From JBKBIP01 sp046297495 (GTDB taxonomy: Bacteria > Planctomycetota > Planctomycetia > Gemmatales > Gemmataceae): DNA of 64,000 bases. The DNA is taken from positions 1 to 64,000 of the forward strand of contig JBKBIP010000017.1 in assembly GCA_046297495.1 (NCBI GenBank). Reading direction: 5' to 3'. Positions 44,876 to 53,603 of the stretch are shown in pieces. Below the pieces are notes generated by a model. That model searched no databases and was not told the origin of the DNA. It saw only the letters and a list, made by a program, of their open reading frames with translations. Position 1 is the stretch's first letter; the number at the start of each line of letters is the position of its first letter. Both the position numbers and the translations under genes were made by a program.

Positions 44876-45943
44876 TCAATTGGGATGCGTGCCGACTTCG
44901 CGCAGCCGGGTGCGCAGGTAGCGGGCGCGGGCGGCGTTGCGCTCCTCGCCATCGAGCGGGGTGCCCATCAGCTTCTGCAAATGCGCCGGCTGGGTGTGGA
45001 TGAACAACTCGTTGACCGTGGGAATGTTCAAATCTTCCAACAGGTTCAGGTTAATTCCCAAACGCACGCTGGACAGCAAATCCATTGTTTCCTCTGAAGT
45101 CATCATCGTCGCGGAGCAGAGCGTTCCATAGGCGCGCGAGACGCGGTCTTGTAGGAATTGGCGGCGCTCTTGCACCAGGGTCTGACGCGCCTGGCGCTCG
45201 TAGGTGATGATTTGCGGGATGACCTCGCGGATCTCGGTCAAGATGGTGGTTTCGCTCTTGCCCAAGGTGACTTGATTAGAGATCTGATAAAAATCCCCCG
45301 AAGCCCGGCTTCCTTCACCGTACAAGCCGCGCACGGCTAGATTGATCTTTTGCAAGGCGCGGAAGACTTTTTCGATCTGCTTGGTCAAGACCAAAGCTGG
45401 CAAGTGCAACATGACGCTAGCCCTCATGCCGGTGCCGACATTCGTGGGACAAGCGGTCAGGTAGCCGAATTCCTCGCTGAAGGCGTAGGTGACGCGCTGC
45501 TCCAACAGATCATCGACGCGGTCGATGTCCTGCCAGGCTTGATCGAGGGCCAAGCCGCTGCGCATCACTTGGAGGCGCAAGTGGTCTTCCTCATTGACCA
45601 TCAGACTCACGGTCTCGGTCTGTCCCAGGGCCACGCCACGCGGTCCCTCGGCGGTGGCCAATTCTCGACTGATCAATTGCCGTTCCACCAGGAACTGCCG
45701 ATCCAAGAGGGATAGGCCGGGTAAGTTCAGGTATTGCAACCTCGGTTCGAGTTCCAGCATGGCGACGCGCTCGCGGATCAAGCTCTCGATTTCGCCGCGC
45801 TGATGGTGACTGGCTCGATTGGTGAATGGAAAAGCGGCCAGGTTACGCGCTAGACGAATCCGGCTGGAGATGACGATGTCAGACTCGGGGCCGGTGCCGC
45901 GCAACCATTCGCCACTGGTATGAGTCAGGTTATCCAGATTCAT
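44876..45943 (-). CDS. mcsB: Protein-arginine kinase McsB
   Basis: A 355-residue ATP:guanido phosphotransferase that phosphorylates arginine residues on proteins and, in Firmicutes, marks them for ClpCP. Seen: VISSRIRLARNLAAFPF (about residues 23-39), NEEDHLRLQVMRSG (about 133-146), CPTNVGTGMRASVMLHLPAL (about 185-204). ATG 45943, with AAGGA 8 nt upstream, starts at the family boundary and overlaps the upstream mcsA-like gene by 14 nt. No ctsR is present in the window, so the regulatory link known from Bacillus is not seen here. Confidence 0.94.
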   Translation of the reverse strand: MNLDNLTHTSGEWLRGTGPESDIVISSRIRLARNLAAFPFTNRASHHQRGEIESLIRERVAMLELEPRLQYLNLPGLSLLDRQFLVERQLISRELATAEGPRGVALGQTETVSLMVNEEDHLRLQVMRSGLALDQAWQDIDRVDDLLEQRVTYAFSEEFGYLTACPTNVGTGMRASVMLHLPALVLTKQIEKVFRALQKINLAVRGLYGEGSRASGDFYQISNQVTLGKSETTILTEIREVIPQIITYERQARQTLVQERRQFLQDRVSRAYGTLCSATMMTSEETMDLLSSVRLGINLNLLEDLNIPTVNELFIHTQPAHLQKLMGTPLDGEERNAARARYLRTRLREVGTHPN

Positions 45944-46427
45944 CCGTGGCTTCCTTTTGTCGAAGCAAATCGCGCAAGCGGGCCGCTTCCTCATACTGTT
46001 CGGTCTCGACCGCCTCGCGCAGATGTTGTCGCAGTTTTAGTAACTCCGCTTGCCGCGCCACGGCTTGGGCGTGATGGCGTGGCACTTTGCCCCGGTGTCG
46101 TTCGGCGCGATGGATGCGCGCCAAGAGCGGCACCAATCCCACCCGGAATACCTCATAATCGTGAGGGCATCCCAAACGGCCTTCGGCACGAAACTCCATG
46201 TACTTGATCCCGCAAGCTGGACAAGTCAGGCGTGCCAATTCGTCGCTGTTTTGACCGACGTATTGACCAATCAGCGTTTGCAGGATCGCCGGAAGATTCA
46301 GCTCTTGATGGTGTAACAAGTGTTGCTGCTCGGCGCATGCCTGGCACAGATGCAGTTCTTTCTTCTGCTTGTTGACAATGTCAGTCAAGTGTACCGTGGC
46401 CGGGTTAGAGCAGTTTTGACACTTCAA
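45930..46427 (-). CDS. mcsA: McsA-like zinc-binding UVR-domain activator (copy 1)
   Basis: A 165-residue cofactor of McsB. Two zinc-binding parts are seen, CQNC...CQAC (N-terminus) and CPACGIKYMEFRAEGRLGC, followed by a UVR motif near the end (LREAVETEQYEEAARLRDLL). The start is a TTG at 46427, read as MKCQNC; GGAGGG lies 7 nt upstream and the paralogue at 46530 begins MKCQKC. The longer open frame would add 29 residues without resemblance. It overlaps mcsB by 14 nt. Confidence 0.85.
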   Translation of the reverse strand: MKCQNCSNPATVHLTDIVNKQKKELHLCQACAEQQHLLHHQELNLPAILQTLIGQYVGQNSDELARLTCPACGIKYMEFRAEGRLGCPHDYEVFRVGLVPLLARIHRAERHRGKVPRHHAQAVARQAELLKLRQHLREAVETEQYEEAARLRDLLRQKEATDESG

Positions 46428-46529
46428 GCCTCGTCCCTCCGCGGCGGATGCTTCGCCACGGCCATGCTCTTCTGGGAGCGTGTGCCGCGGCCGCTCGCAT
46501 CCTGAATTTCCCAACAGGGAAAGAATCCC

Positions 46530-47015
46530 TCAACTATGTTCCAGCTGGCGAATGCGGTCGCGGAGACGAGCTGCTTCCTCGTAGTCTTCCTTGTTGACGG
46601 CCTGATTCAATTGCTTGCGAAGCTGCAACAATTCCGACTGCATTTGCTTGTTGTGCGGCAAGCGTTGCGGCGTCTTGCCCGTATGATGGGTGTCGCCGTG
46701 GATGTTTTCCAGTAGCGGGGTTAATTCCTGGCGAAACACCTCGTAATCGTGCGGACAGCCGAGCCGTCCCGAATTGCGAAATTCCACGAATTTGATCCCG
46801 CACAACGGGCACTCCCGCTGGTTGAGGCTGGCGATTTCATCTCCTTCCTCCAGTTGGATGACTTCGCTGCTCTTCGCGCTGCCCGACTTCGGTTGCGGCT
46901 CATATAAATACTTATGAGCACACTCCTCACACAAGTGCAGTTCCTCGAACTGACTATCGCTGAGGATTTCCGTGATGTGCAACGTGGCCGCCTTGGTACA
47001 TTTCTGACATTTCAT
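46530..47015 (-). CDS. mcsA: McsA-like zinc-binding UVR-domain activator (copy 2)
   Basis: A 161-residue paralogue of the next gene: CQKC...CEEC, CPLCGIKFVEFRNSGRLGC and a C-terminal UVR motif (LNQAVNKEDYEEAARLRDRI). It is first in the leftward mcsA-mcsA-mcsB run, 102 bp before copy 1. Bacillus has a single McsA. Two here may give alternative activators of the arginine kinase or one may serve another partner. AGGAAG lies 8 nt before the ATG. Confidence 0.88.
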   Translation of the reverse strand: MKCQKCTKAATLHITEILSDSQFEELHLCEECAHKYLYEPQPKSGSAKSSEVIQLEEGDEIASLNQRECPLCGIKFVEFRNSGRLGCPHDYEVFRQELTPLLENIHGDTHHTGKTPQRLPHNKQMQSELLQLRKQLNQAVNKEDYEEAARLRDRIRQLEHS

Positions 47016-47189
47016 CGCCGCGGCTTCCTGAGGTCGTTCGGTTGTGGGAACTCTCCGAGTTTATTCTAACAGGGACTAATCGGGAGTCAAGCAGAGGGAT
47101 TTTAGGGGAAAGCGGCGGGCGAGGCAAAATCCCCTGCCCCCGTAGGCGGCGTGAACCGGAGAACCAAACGACCCTCGGCCGCCCCGCCT

Positions 47190-47206
47190 GCGCGAAACGA
47201 TCCATC
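47190..47206. repeat. Dispersed palindromic element, half copy
   Basis: Arm GCGCGAAACGATCCATC stands in the 245-bp gap between the ABC-F gene and the mcsA genes without a clear partner arm. Confidence 0.5.
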
Positions 47207-47260
47207 TCCGTAACCCCACTTTCAGCACACATTAGTTCACTATAGAAGTGTCATATTCCC

Positions 47261-49153
47261 TTAATTCAATTCCACTGCTTCTTCCCAATGCTCGTATAAC
47301 TGCTGCAAGGTGGTCTTTGTTTCCTCGAAGACGCGGGTGGTTTCCTTGACCTTGTCGCCGTCGCGGTAGAGATCGGGGGAGGCAAGCTGCTGCTCTAGCT
47401 CGGCCAGGCGCATTTCGACCAGGGCGATCTCGGCTTCCAGGTCCTCGACCTTGCGATAAGGGAAGCGGCGTTTGCGGCGGCGCGGCGTGGCGTCCGCGAC
47501 GGACGCCGGAGCGGGCTTTTCCTCGGCGGGGGCGGTGGCGCGAGCCGGCGCTTGCAGGGCGCGCATCCGCTCATAGGTGTCGTAGTTGCCGTGAATGACA
47601 TGGCAGCGTCCGTCACCGTCCAGCATAATGAGTTGATCAACGACGCGGTTGAGGAAATAGCGGTCGTGGCTGACGACGATCACTGTTCCTGCATACTGTT
47701 GCAACGCTTGCTCCAGGGCATCGCAGGCCCACAGGTCGAGATGGTTCGTCGGTTCGTCCAGGACCAAGACGTTGACCCCCAAGGCGACCAATTTGGCTAG
47801 GGCGGCCCGGCTGCGCTCGCCGCCGCTCAGATCACCGACGCGCTGATTCACCTGATCGCCGGTCAGACCGAAGCGGCCCAGCAAATCGCGAAACTGCTGA
47901 TCAACCCAGGTGGTATGGGGGGGCCGAATCGCCTGAAACACTGGCAAATCATCCGGCAAGGCTTTCAGGTGCTGATCATAGTACCCAAACTCGACCAGAT
48001 GGCCGCGCTGCACCGTGCCGGCGTCAGGAGCCTCCTCTCCCATCAGGATGCGTAGCAGCGTCGTCTTGCCGCTGCCATTCGGTCCCAGGATGCCGAGCCG
48101 TTTGCCACGCAACAGAGAGAAACTCAAATCCCGAAACAGCGGCCGGTCGTAAGATTTGCTTAAATCATCCACTTGCAGCACCACGTCGCCGGAACGCCGC
48201 ACCGCGCTGAAGTGCATGCGCGGTCCTTCGATGAGGGTGGGCCGTTCCACGCGCTCGATCCGCTCCAACGCTTTCTTGCGCGACTGGGCTTGCTTGTGCA
48301 ATTGACCGTAGTGGACGCGGCGAATGTACTCTTCTTGCTTGAGAATATACTCGTTCTGCGTTTCCCAGGTCTTGAGCTGCTGTTCGTAGCGCTCCTGGCG
48401 CAGCCGCCAGTAGGTTTGATAGTTGCCGGGATACGCTGTCAGCTTGCCGGCGTTTAGCTCGAATACCTTGGTCACCACGCGGTCGAGGAAATAGCGGTCG
48501 TGGCTGACGATCAGCATGGCTTGCGGCTGGACGACCAGGTATTCCTCCAGCCATTGCGTCGCCCCGATGTCCAAATGGTTGCTCGGTTCGTCCAAGAGCA
48601 GCACATCCGGCGCCGCCAACAGCAGCTTGGCCAACATCAACCGGCTCTGTTGACCGCCGCTGAAGGTTTCGACGGGGCGCGGAAAGTCCTCCGGCAGCAA
48701 GCCCAAGCCAGTCAAGATATGCTCCACGCGATGATCGAGATGGTAAGCATCGTGATGGCGCAGCAGCTCGTTCAGCCGATCATAGCGGGCGGCCAAGGTC
48801 TTGCGTTCATGATCGTCGGACGCGTGGGCCAGGGCTTCCGCTGTCCGAATCATGTCATCGTGGGCGGCGATGAAGGCATCGAGCGCGGCGCGGGCCTCGT
48901 CGAACAGCGACCGGCCCGGCACGAAGTCGGGCTGCTGTTGAAGCAGCGCCACCCGCGCCCCGGCGTGCAACCGCACCTCCCCCTGATCGGGCGGATCGAG
49001 GCCGGCCAACAGCCGCAACAAGGTGGTCTTGCCGACGCCGTTCGGCCCCACCAGCCCGACACGTTCGCCGGCGAACAGCTCGAACCCCAATTCCGTGAAC
49101 AACGGCCCCTCGTCAAAACCACGAGCCAGGCCAGTACAGCTCAATAACAGCAT
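47261..49153 (-). CDS. ABC-F ATPase (Uup-like)
   Basis: A 630-residue soluble protein with two ABC domains and no membrane part. Walker A motifs GPNGVGKTTLLRLLAG and GPNGSGKTTLLRILMG, signature motifs FSGGQQSRLMLAKLL and LSGGERSRAALAKLV, and DEPSNHLD/DEPTNHLD are all present. The linker holds the P-site tRNA interaction region (about 240-310). A C-terminal basic and coiled-coil extension (about 555-630; RRRKRRFPYRKVEDLEAEI) resembles that of Uup. ABC-F proteins act on ribosomes or, for Uup, on branched DNA. Which applies here is not decided. Confidence 0.93.
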   Translation of the reverse strand: MLLLSCTGLARGFDEGPLFTELGFELFAGERVGLVGPNGVGKTTLLRLLAGLDPPDQGEVRLHAGARVALLQQQPDFVPGRSLFDEARAALDAFIAAHDDMIRTAEALAHASDDHERKTLAARYDRLNELLRHHDAYHLDHRVEHILTGLGLLPEDFPRPVETFSGGQQSRLMLAKLLLAAPDVLLLDEPSNHLDIGATQWLEEYLVVQPQAMLIVSHDRYFLDRVVTKVFELNAGKLTAYPGNYQTYWRLRQERYEQQLKTWETQNEYILKQEEYIRRVHYGQLHKQAQSRKKALERIERVERPTLIEGPRMHFSAVRRSGDVVLQVDDLSKSYDRPLFRDLSFSLLRGKRLGILGPNGSGKTTLLRILMGEEAPDAGTVQRGHLVEFGYYDQHLKALPDDLPVFQAIRPPHTTWVDQQFRDLLGRFGLTGDQVNQRVGDLSGGERSRAALAKLVALGVNVLVLDEPTNHLDLWACDALEQALQQYAGTVIVVSHDRYFLNRVVDQLIMLDGDGRCHVIHGNYDTYERMRALQAPARATAPAEEKPAPASVADATPRRRKRRFPYRKVEDLEAEIALVEMRLAELEQQLASPDLYRDGDKVKETTRVFEETKTTLQQLYEHWEEAVELN

Positions 49154-49368
49154 GATGCGTAGAATAATCCGTTGGATGAACCCGGTAAGGCTGATAATAC
49201 TCCTCGCACATCACATAATGGAATATAGGGAGAACAACGATCAATAGAAATTGCCTGATCCATTGGGGGGATGACCGGCGCGCAGCGGGGCTGACCCCTA
49301 CCGTGAAGAGGAACCGGCGCCCGCCGCAGCGTCAGAAAAACAGCCAAACAGGAAAGATGCTACCGAGT

Positions 49369-49410
49369 ACACAGCGCGCAAGTACCCCACTCGCGCGCTG
49401 CGTGTTTTTG
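49369..49410 (+). terminator. Terminator-like hairpin with T-run, no gene upstream
   Basis: AGCGCGC (49373-49379) pairs with GCGCGCT (49393-49399), extended by ACAC/GTGT across a 2-nt bulge, then TTTTTGTGATTTTC. The T-run fits termination of plus-strand transcription only. Confidence 0.5.
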
Positions 49411-49506
49411 TGATTTTCTTGCGTGCCGAGATCATATCTCAAAGCGCTGAATCCGCCACGGCGGCTCCCTCTTTCATTCCACATCTATCCGTTGTCATCC
49501 GCGAAA

Positions 49507-49542
49507 GGGGGGTGGAGTGAAATGGAACAATGAAACAACGAT
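49507..49542 (+). repeat. Dispersed 36-nt element, copy 2
   Basis: Begins GGGGGGTGGAGTGAAATGG and ends AATGAAACAACGAT; 31 of 36 positions match 11371-11406. Its GGTGGAGTG (49511-49519) also pairs perfectly with CACTCCACC (49547-49555). Confidence 0.75.
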
Positions 49543-49650
49543 CCACCACTCCACCTGCTTATTTTATACATATATACACTAAATAGGAAAGAGCATTTCG
49601 CTCCGTTGCCAGGCGGGAAGCAAACATCGAATGGAAGTCCCGCCCTGAAA

Positions 49651-50862
49651 TTAGCCGGCGCTGGTGCCTTGGATGCTTTCGAGAGCTTGTTTCACGGCTT
49701 GATGGACTTCCGCGCTGGAGTCAGCCAAGGTTTGGCGTAACGCGGGGAGGGCTTCTTGGGCGGCGGGACCGATTTGACCGAGGGCGGTGGCAACACTGAC
49801 GCGGACCAGTTCGTCCGGCTCATCCAGGGCTTCGATCAGAGCGGGGACGGCGACTTTCGCTTCCGGGCCGACCTCTCCCAGAGCCCCGACCGCCAACAGA
49901 CGCACCCCTTCGTCTTTGTTTTTCAGGGCATCGATGAGCGTGGGGATGATCGCTTGCGTGCTCGGATCGATCTTCATCAAGGCGCTGGCGGCGACGATGC
50001 GCACGTCGGCTTGCGGGTCATGCAGCGCGTTGCTCAGGGCGGGGACGGCGGGGGCGGCGGCGGGACCGAACCGGCCCAGCGTGCTGGCCGCCAGCACCCA
50101 CACTCCCTCATCGGGGTCTTCGAGGGCTTCGATCAAGGCGGCGATGACGCCATCGACGCGGGGACCGATACGGCCCAGAGCGCGGGCCACATAAACCCGG
50201 AGGCGCACGCTTTGCTGATCTTCGATTAACAAGTCACGCAGCGCCGGCACGGCGGCGGCGGCTTCCGGGCCAAACTTGCCCAAGGCATCCGCCGCCAACA
50301 TGCGCAGCTCTCGATCCGGCTCGCGCAAGGCCTCGATCAAGGCGGGAACCGCGATGTCGGCGCGTGCGCCGATTTCCCCCAGAGCATGAGCGGCATTGTG
50401 CCGTACCACCATGTCCGAGTCTTGCAGGACCAAGGCCAAGGTGGGAACGGCTTCAGCGGCGACGGGGCCGATGCCACGCAGGGCGTCGGCGGCGTTGGCT
50501 CGAATGACGCCATTTTTGTGGTGCAGGGCCAGTCGCAGCATGGGCACGGCGACGGCGGCCGCGGGTCCGATGGCCCCCAAGGCATGGACACTCCATTCGC
50601 AGATGGGTACTTCCAACTCTTGCATGGCTTCGATCAAGGCCGGCACCGCCGCCGCTGCGTCGGGACCAATGGCCGCCAGCGCGTAGCACGCCCATTCGCG
50701 GACAATCTCATCGGGGTCCCGCAACGCCTCGATCAGGCTAGGGACTGCCAGCCGCGCCGCCGGGCCAATCTCTGCCAAGGCGCTGGCCGCGTTGGAACGC
50801 ACGTCGGGGCTTGGCGAACGCAGCAGCTCGATTTGCAGGTGGACCCGTTCGTCAACACTCAT
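49651..50862 (-). CDS. HEAT-repeat protein (cytoplasmic type)
   Basis: A 403-residue protein made almost wholly of about ten regular HEAT/PBS-lyase-like repeats of roughly 39 residues, with the core VRxxAAxALGxIGPxAxxAVPALIEAL repeated from residue ~18 to the end. There is no signal peptide, unlike the HEAT protein at 30996. The high internal similarity suggests recent repeat expansion or strong constraint. It probably binds a protein partner. No catalytic residues are visible. It is read away from recN. Confidence 0.88.
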   Translation of the reverse strand: MSVDERVHLQIELLRSPSPDVRSNAASALAEIGPAARLAVPSLIEALRDPDEIVREWACYALAAIGPDAAAAVPALIEAMQELEVPICEWSVHALGAIGPAAAVAVPMLRLALHHKNGVIRANAADALRGIGPVAAEAVPTLALVLQDSDMVVRHNAAHALGEIGARADIAVPALIEALREPDRELRMLAADALGKFGPEAAAAVPALRDLLIEDQQSVRLRVYVARALGRIGPRVDGVIAALIEALEDPDEGVWVLAASTLGRFGPAAAPAVPALSNALHDPQADVRIVAASALMKIDPSTQAIIPTLIDALKNKDEGVRLLAVGALGEVGPEAKVAVPALIEALDEPDELVRVSVATALGQIGPAAQEALPALRQTLADSSAEVHQAVKQALESIQGTSAG

Positions 50863-50952
50863 GTCTCTCTCCCTGACAACCTAGAAGCTGTGATTGCGCT
50901 GACGCTTTCTCAAGAGTAAAATGATACGCGGCAAAAAGGAAGGGAGAAAAGC

Positions 50953-52677
50953 ATGTTGCGGGAATTAACGGTGCGGAATCTGGCCCTCATCGAAGACCTC
51001 CACGTCGAGCTACAACCGGCGTTCTGTGCCTGGAGTGGCGAGACGGGGGCGGGCAAGACGTTGCTGCTCTCGGCCTTGGCATTACTGCTGGGAGAACGGG
51101 CCTCCACCGACGACATTCGCCAAGGGGCCGAGGAATTGCGCGTCAGCGGCCGCTTCGAGCTGACCCGGCCGGAGCCGCGCCAGGCAGTCGAGGCGTTGCT
51201 GAATGCCCCGCTGGATGATGACCAACTGATCCTGTCCCGGCGGCTGACGCGCGCTGGTCGCAGCTATGCGTATGTCAACGATCAACCCGTGGCGGTTGGC
51301 ACGCTGCGCCAGCTGGGGGGTGTGCTGGTCGATATTCATGGCCAGCGCGAGTCGCAATCGCTGTTGCAGCCGGGGTATCAATTGCAGCTGCTCGACGCTT
51401 TCGGTGGTCTCGATGAACTACGGGAGAAGTATCAACGGCAAGCCGATCACTTGCGGGCGCGGCGGCGCCAATTGGCGGAGCTGACGGCGGCCCGGCACGA
51501 GCGGCAACGCGAGCTGGCCTTGCTGCGCTTCGAGCGCGCGGAACTCGACGCCGCCCAGTTACGTTCCGGCGAGTTGGCGGAGCTAAGCCAAGAACGGGAA
51601 CGATTGACCCATGCTCAGGCCTTGCAAAGTTTCGCCGCGACCTGTTGTGGAAAATTGTATGACGACGATGGTTCCATAGTGGAGGAATTAGGAAAGCTGG
51701 CCCGCGAGGCCGGTCATTGGCAGGCCATTGACCCAGTCTTGCAAGACGTGGCCCGCCGCTTCGAGACGGTGATTTCCGAAATTCAGGACTTGGTCGAGAC
51801 CTTGCGTGCCCAGCAGCAGCACTGGGAAGCCGACCCCGCTCGGTTGGAGCAAGTCGAGGAGCGTCTGCGACTGCTCCGGCGCCTGGAGACGAAGTATGGC
51901 CAATCCATCGACCAGCTGATGGACTATCGCGCCAGCCTCGACGAACGGGAGGCCCAGCTTCAGCGTCAAGAAGATGACAGCACCGCCTTGCTCCAGGAGA
52001 TACACGTAGCCTTTGCTCAACTGCGGCAAACCGCGGCGGAGCTGAGTCGGGAGCGGCAGCGAGCGGCGAAGCAATTGGCCCAAGAAACTCAGCGGGAATT
52101 GAGCGAATTAAACATGCCCGAGGCCCGGCTGGAAGCGGTCTTGGAGCCGGCGCCGCTTGGCGATGATCCGGTGACTTCGGACATTCCCGCCGACGGGACC
52201 GAACAGTTGGAGCTGATGCTGGCGGCCAATCGAGGAGAGCCGTTTCGTCCACTGCGCAAGGTGGCGTCTGGCGGCGAGCTGTCGCGCGCCATGCTGGCCC
52301 TGAAGACAGTGCTGGCCGCCCATGATCCGGTCGGCACCCTGGTCTTTGACGAGATCGACGCCAACGTCGGCGGGCGGCTGGGGGATGTGCTAGGGCGGAA
52401 ATTAGCGGTCTTGGGGCAGACGCATCAAGTCATCTGTGTCACCCATTTACCGCAGGTGGCCAGTCATGCCGCCCATCAATGGACCATCCGCAAGACGCGG
52501 CGCGGTCAACGCACGGTCACGACCATCGAGAGGCTGGATGAAACGAACCGCGTGGAGGAATTGGCCATCATGCTGCGTGGCGCGGCTCGTGGCGAAACGA
52601 CGCGCCGCGAAGCCGCCGCCATGCTCGAAGCCGCTCGCCCCGGCAAGGATGGCAAGAAGCGCCACGGGGAAAAGTAA
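50953..52677 (+). CDS. recN: DNA repair protein RecN
   Basis: A 574-residue SMC-like ATPase of double-strand break repair. Seen: the opening ELTVRNLALIEDLHVEL, Walker A SGETGAGKTLLLSALALLLG (about residues 28-47), a long coiled coil (about 150-390), and the C-terminal ABC signature SGGELSRAMLALK followed by Walker B LVFDEIDANVGG and the D-loop region VICVTHLPQVASHA. GGGAG lies upstream of the ATG. Length is typical (about 550-575). No SOS box was recognised in the 90-bp upstream gap. Confidence 0.96.
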   Translation: MLRELTVRNLALIEDLHVELQPAFCAWSGETGAGKTLLLSALALLLGERASTDDIRQGAEELRVSGRFELTRPEPRQAVEALLNAPLDDDQLILSRRLTRAGRSYAYVNDQPVAVGTLRQLGGVLVDIHGQRESQSLLQPGYQLQLLDAFGGLDELREKYQRQADHLRARRRQLAELTAARHERQRELALLRFERAELDAAQLRSGELAELSQERERLTHAQALQSFAATCCGKLYDDDGSIVEELGKLAREAGHWQAIDPVLQDVARRFETVISEIQDLVETLRAQQQHWEADPARLEQVEERLRLLRRLETKYGQSIDQLMDYRASLDEREAQLQRQEDDSTALLQEIHVAFAQLRQTAAELSRERQRAAKQLAQETQRELSELNMPEARLEAVLEPAPLGDDPVTSDIPADGTEQLELMLAANRGEPFRPLRKVASGGELSRAMLALKTVLAAHDPVGTLVFDEIDANVGGRLGDVLGRKLAVLGQTHQVICVTHLPQVASHAAHQWTIRKTRRGQRTVTTIERLDETNRVEELAIMLRGAARGETTRREAAAMLEAARPGKDGKKRHGEK

Positions 52678-52708
52678 TGGCTTGCGTAAGAGTTTAGCGG
52701 GCAAACCA

Positions 52709-52753
52709 GCGACGAAGCGTCGCGCAACGAACAAGGGGGCCATGAAGGCCCCC
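52709..52753. terminator. Bidirectional terminator-like hairpins
   Basis: GCGACG/CGTCGC (52709-52723) is followed by GGGGGCC (52735-52741) and GGCCCCC (52747-52753) with loop ATGAA, between convergent recN and the cysteine-rich protein gene. Confidence 0.6.
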
Positions 52754-52799
52754 CCGTGATTAGAGCTAACTTGTGAGTAGGAGACATGATCTTGTCTTG

Positions 52800-53603
52800 T
52801 TACTGTCCGTACCAGTAGGACGGAGCGCCGCCCATGGGCATGGTCGGCATGGTCGGATAGCCGGAGTAGCCCACGCCATAGGCTGGCTGAACGGGAGCGC
52901 CGTAACCCATGGGAGCCTGACCATAGCCATAGCCCATACGCGGTGCGCCATACCCCATCTGCGTGGCGGCGTAGGGGTTCGGCCAGTAACCAACGGGACG
53001 CAACGTGTTATGGGCGTAATTGTAGGGCGTATTGACGTAGCCATGCGGCGCACCGTAGTAAGCCGGCCGGTAGGCCACCGGCATGGCCACACCCTGATAG
53101 ACCGGATAGCCGGGCATTGGCGACGCCGGAGCATACCCCATCGTGCCATTCATCATGCTGGGAACCGCGCTGGGGGCTGGCCCCGTGGGTAGTTCATTGC
53201 CATTGTCATTCGGCATGGGACTGGCCGACGTGTTGCCGCCGTGATGGTGGGGCGCCGGCAAATTGCCCAAACTGCACGAATCGCAACCGACGCAGCTGGT
53301 GCAGCACGGATCGCAGCAGCACGGATCACAGCAGCACGGTTGCGGGCAGCACGGTTGCGGGCAGCAGCCCTTGCAGCAGACGTTGCCACAACAAATCGGA
53401 CTGAACGCATTGTAGGGACAGCAGCAGACGGAATACTGATAGCAGCAGCTGTTCCGGCAACCACGGCAGCCACCGCGCCGGCAATTGCACTTGCAACACT
53501 TGCCGCCGAACCAACCGCCGATGGGACGCAAGGCCTGCGCTTCTTTCACGGACCAACCCAACGCGATCAGACTAAAGATCGCTATAATGTACATCTTTTT
53601 CAT
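52800..53603 (-). CDS. Secreted cysteine-rich and Tyr/Gly/Pro-rich protein
   Basis: A 267-residue exported protein. A signal peptide (YIIAIFSLIALGWSVKEAQA) is followed by a block (about residues 35-115) with about 30 Cys in 80 residues, many as CC or CCC (CCPQPCCPQPCCCDPCC), then a linker and a Gly/Tyr/Met/Pro-rich tail (GYGAPRMGYGYGQAPMGYG). It resembles disulfide-rich structural proteins or metal-binding proteins in composition only, and no named domain was recognised. Wall or surface cross-linking, or metal sequestration, are possible. The Cys block is partly built by DNA tandem repeats. Confidence 0.75.
   Translation of the reverse strand: MKKMYIIAIFSLIALGWSVKEAQALRPIGGWFGGKCCKCNCRRGGCRGCRNSCCYQYSVCCCPYNAFSPICCGNVCCKGCCPQPCCPQPCCCDPCCCDPCCTSCVGCDSCSLGNLPAPHHHGGNTSASPMPNDNGNELPTGPAPSAVPSMMNGTMGYAPASPMPGYPVYQGVAMPVAYRPAYYGAPHGYVNTPYNYAHNTLRPVGYWPNPYAATQMGYGAPRMGYGYGQAPMGYGAPVQPAYGVGYSGYPTMPTMPMGGAPSYWYGQ
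53305..53364. repeat. 15-bp tandem repeats in the cysteine-rich protein gene
   Basis: Four 15-bp units (53305-53319, 53320-53334, 53335-53349, 53350-53364); the last two are identical and the first two differ at one base. They encode the repeated CCxPC-type peptide. Confidence 0.8.

Larger units (their letters stand above)
49154..49650. other. 497-bp gap with repeat and plus-strand terminator-like hairpin
   Basis: Flanked by two minus-strand genes. It contains the second copy of the 36-nt dispersed element (49507-49542) and a hairpin followed by a T-run on the plus strand (49369-49410), although no plus-strand gene is seen here. A loosely matched promoter (TTGGAT...GATAAT around 49171-49197) lies upstream of the hairpin. 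Nothing else recognised. Confidence 0.5.

Noticed and set aside
51275..52252. 325-codon open frame on the minus strand
   Set aside because: Antisense to recN, Pro/Arg/Ala-rich, no ribosome site or domain.
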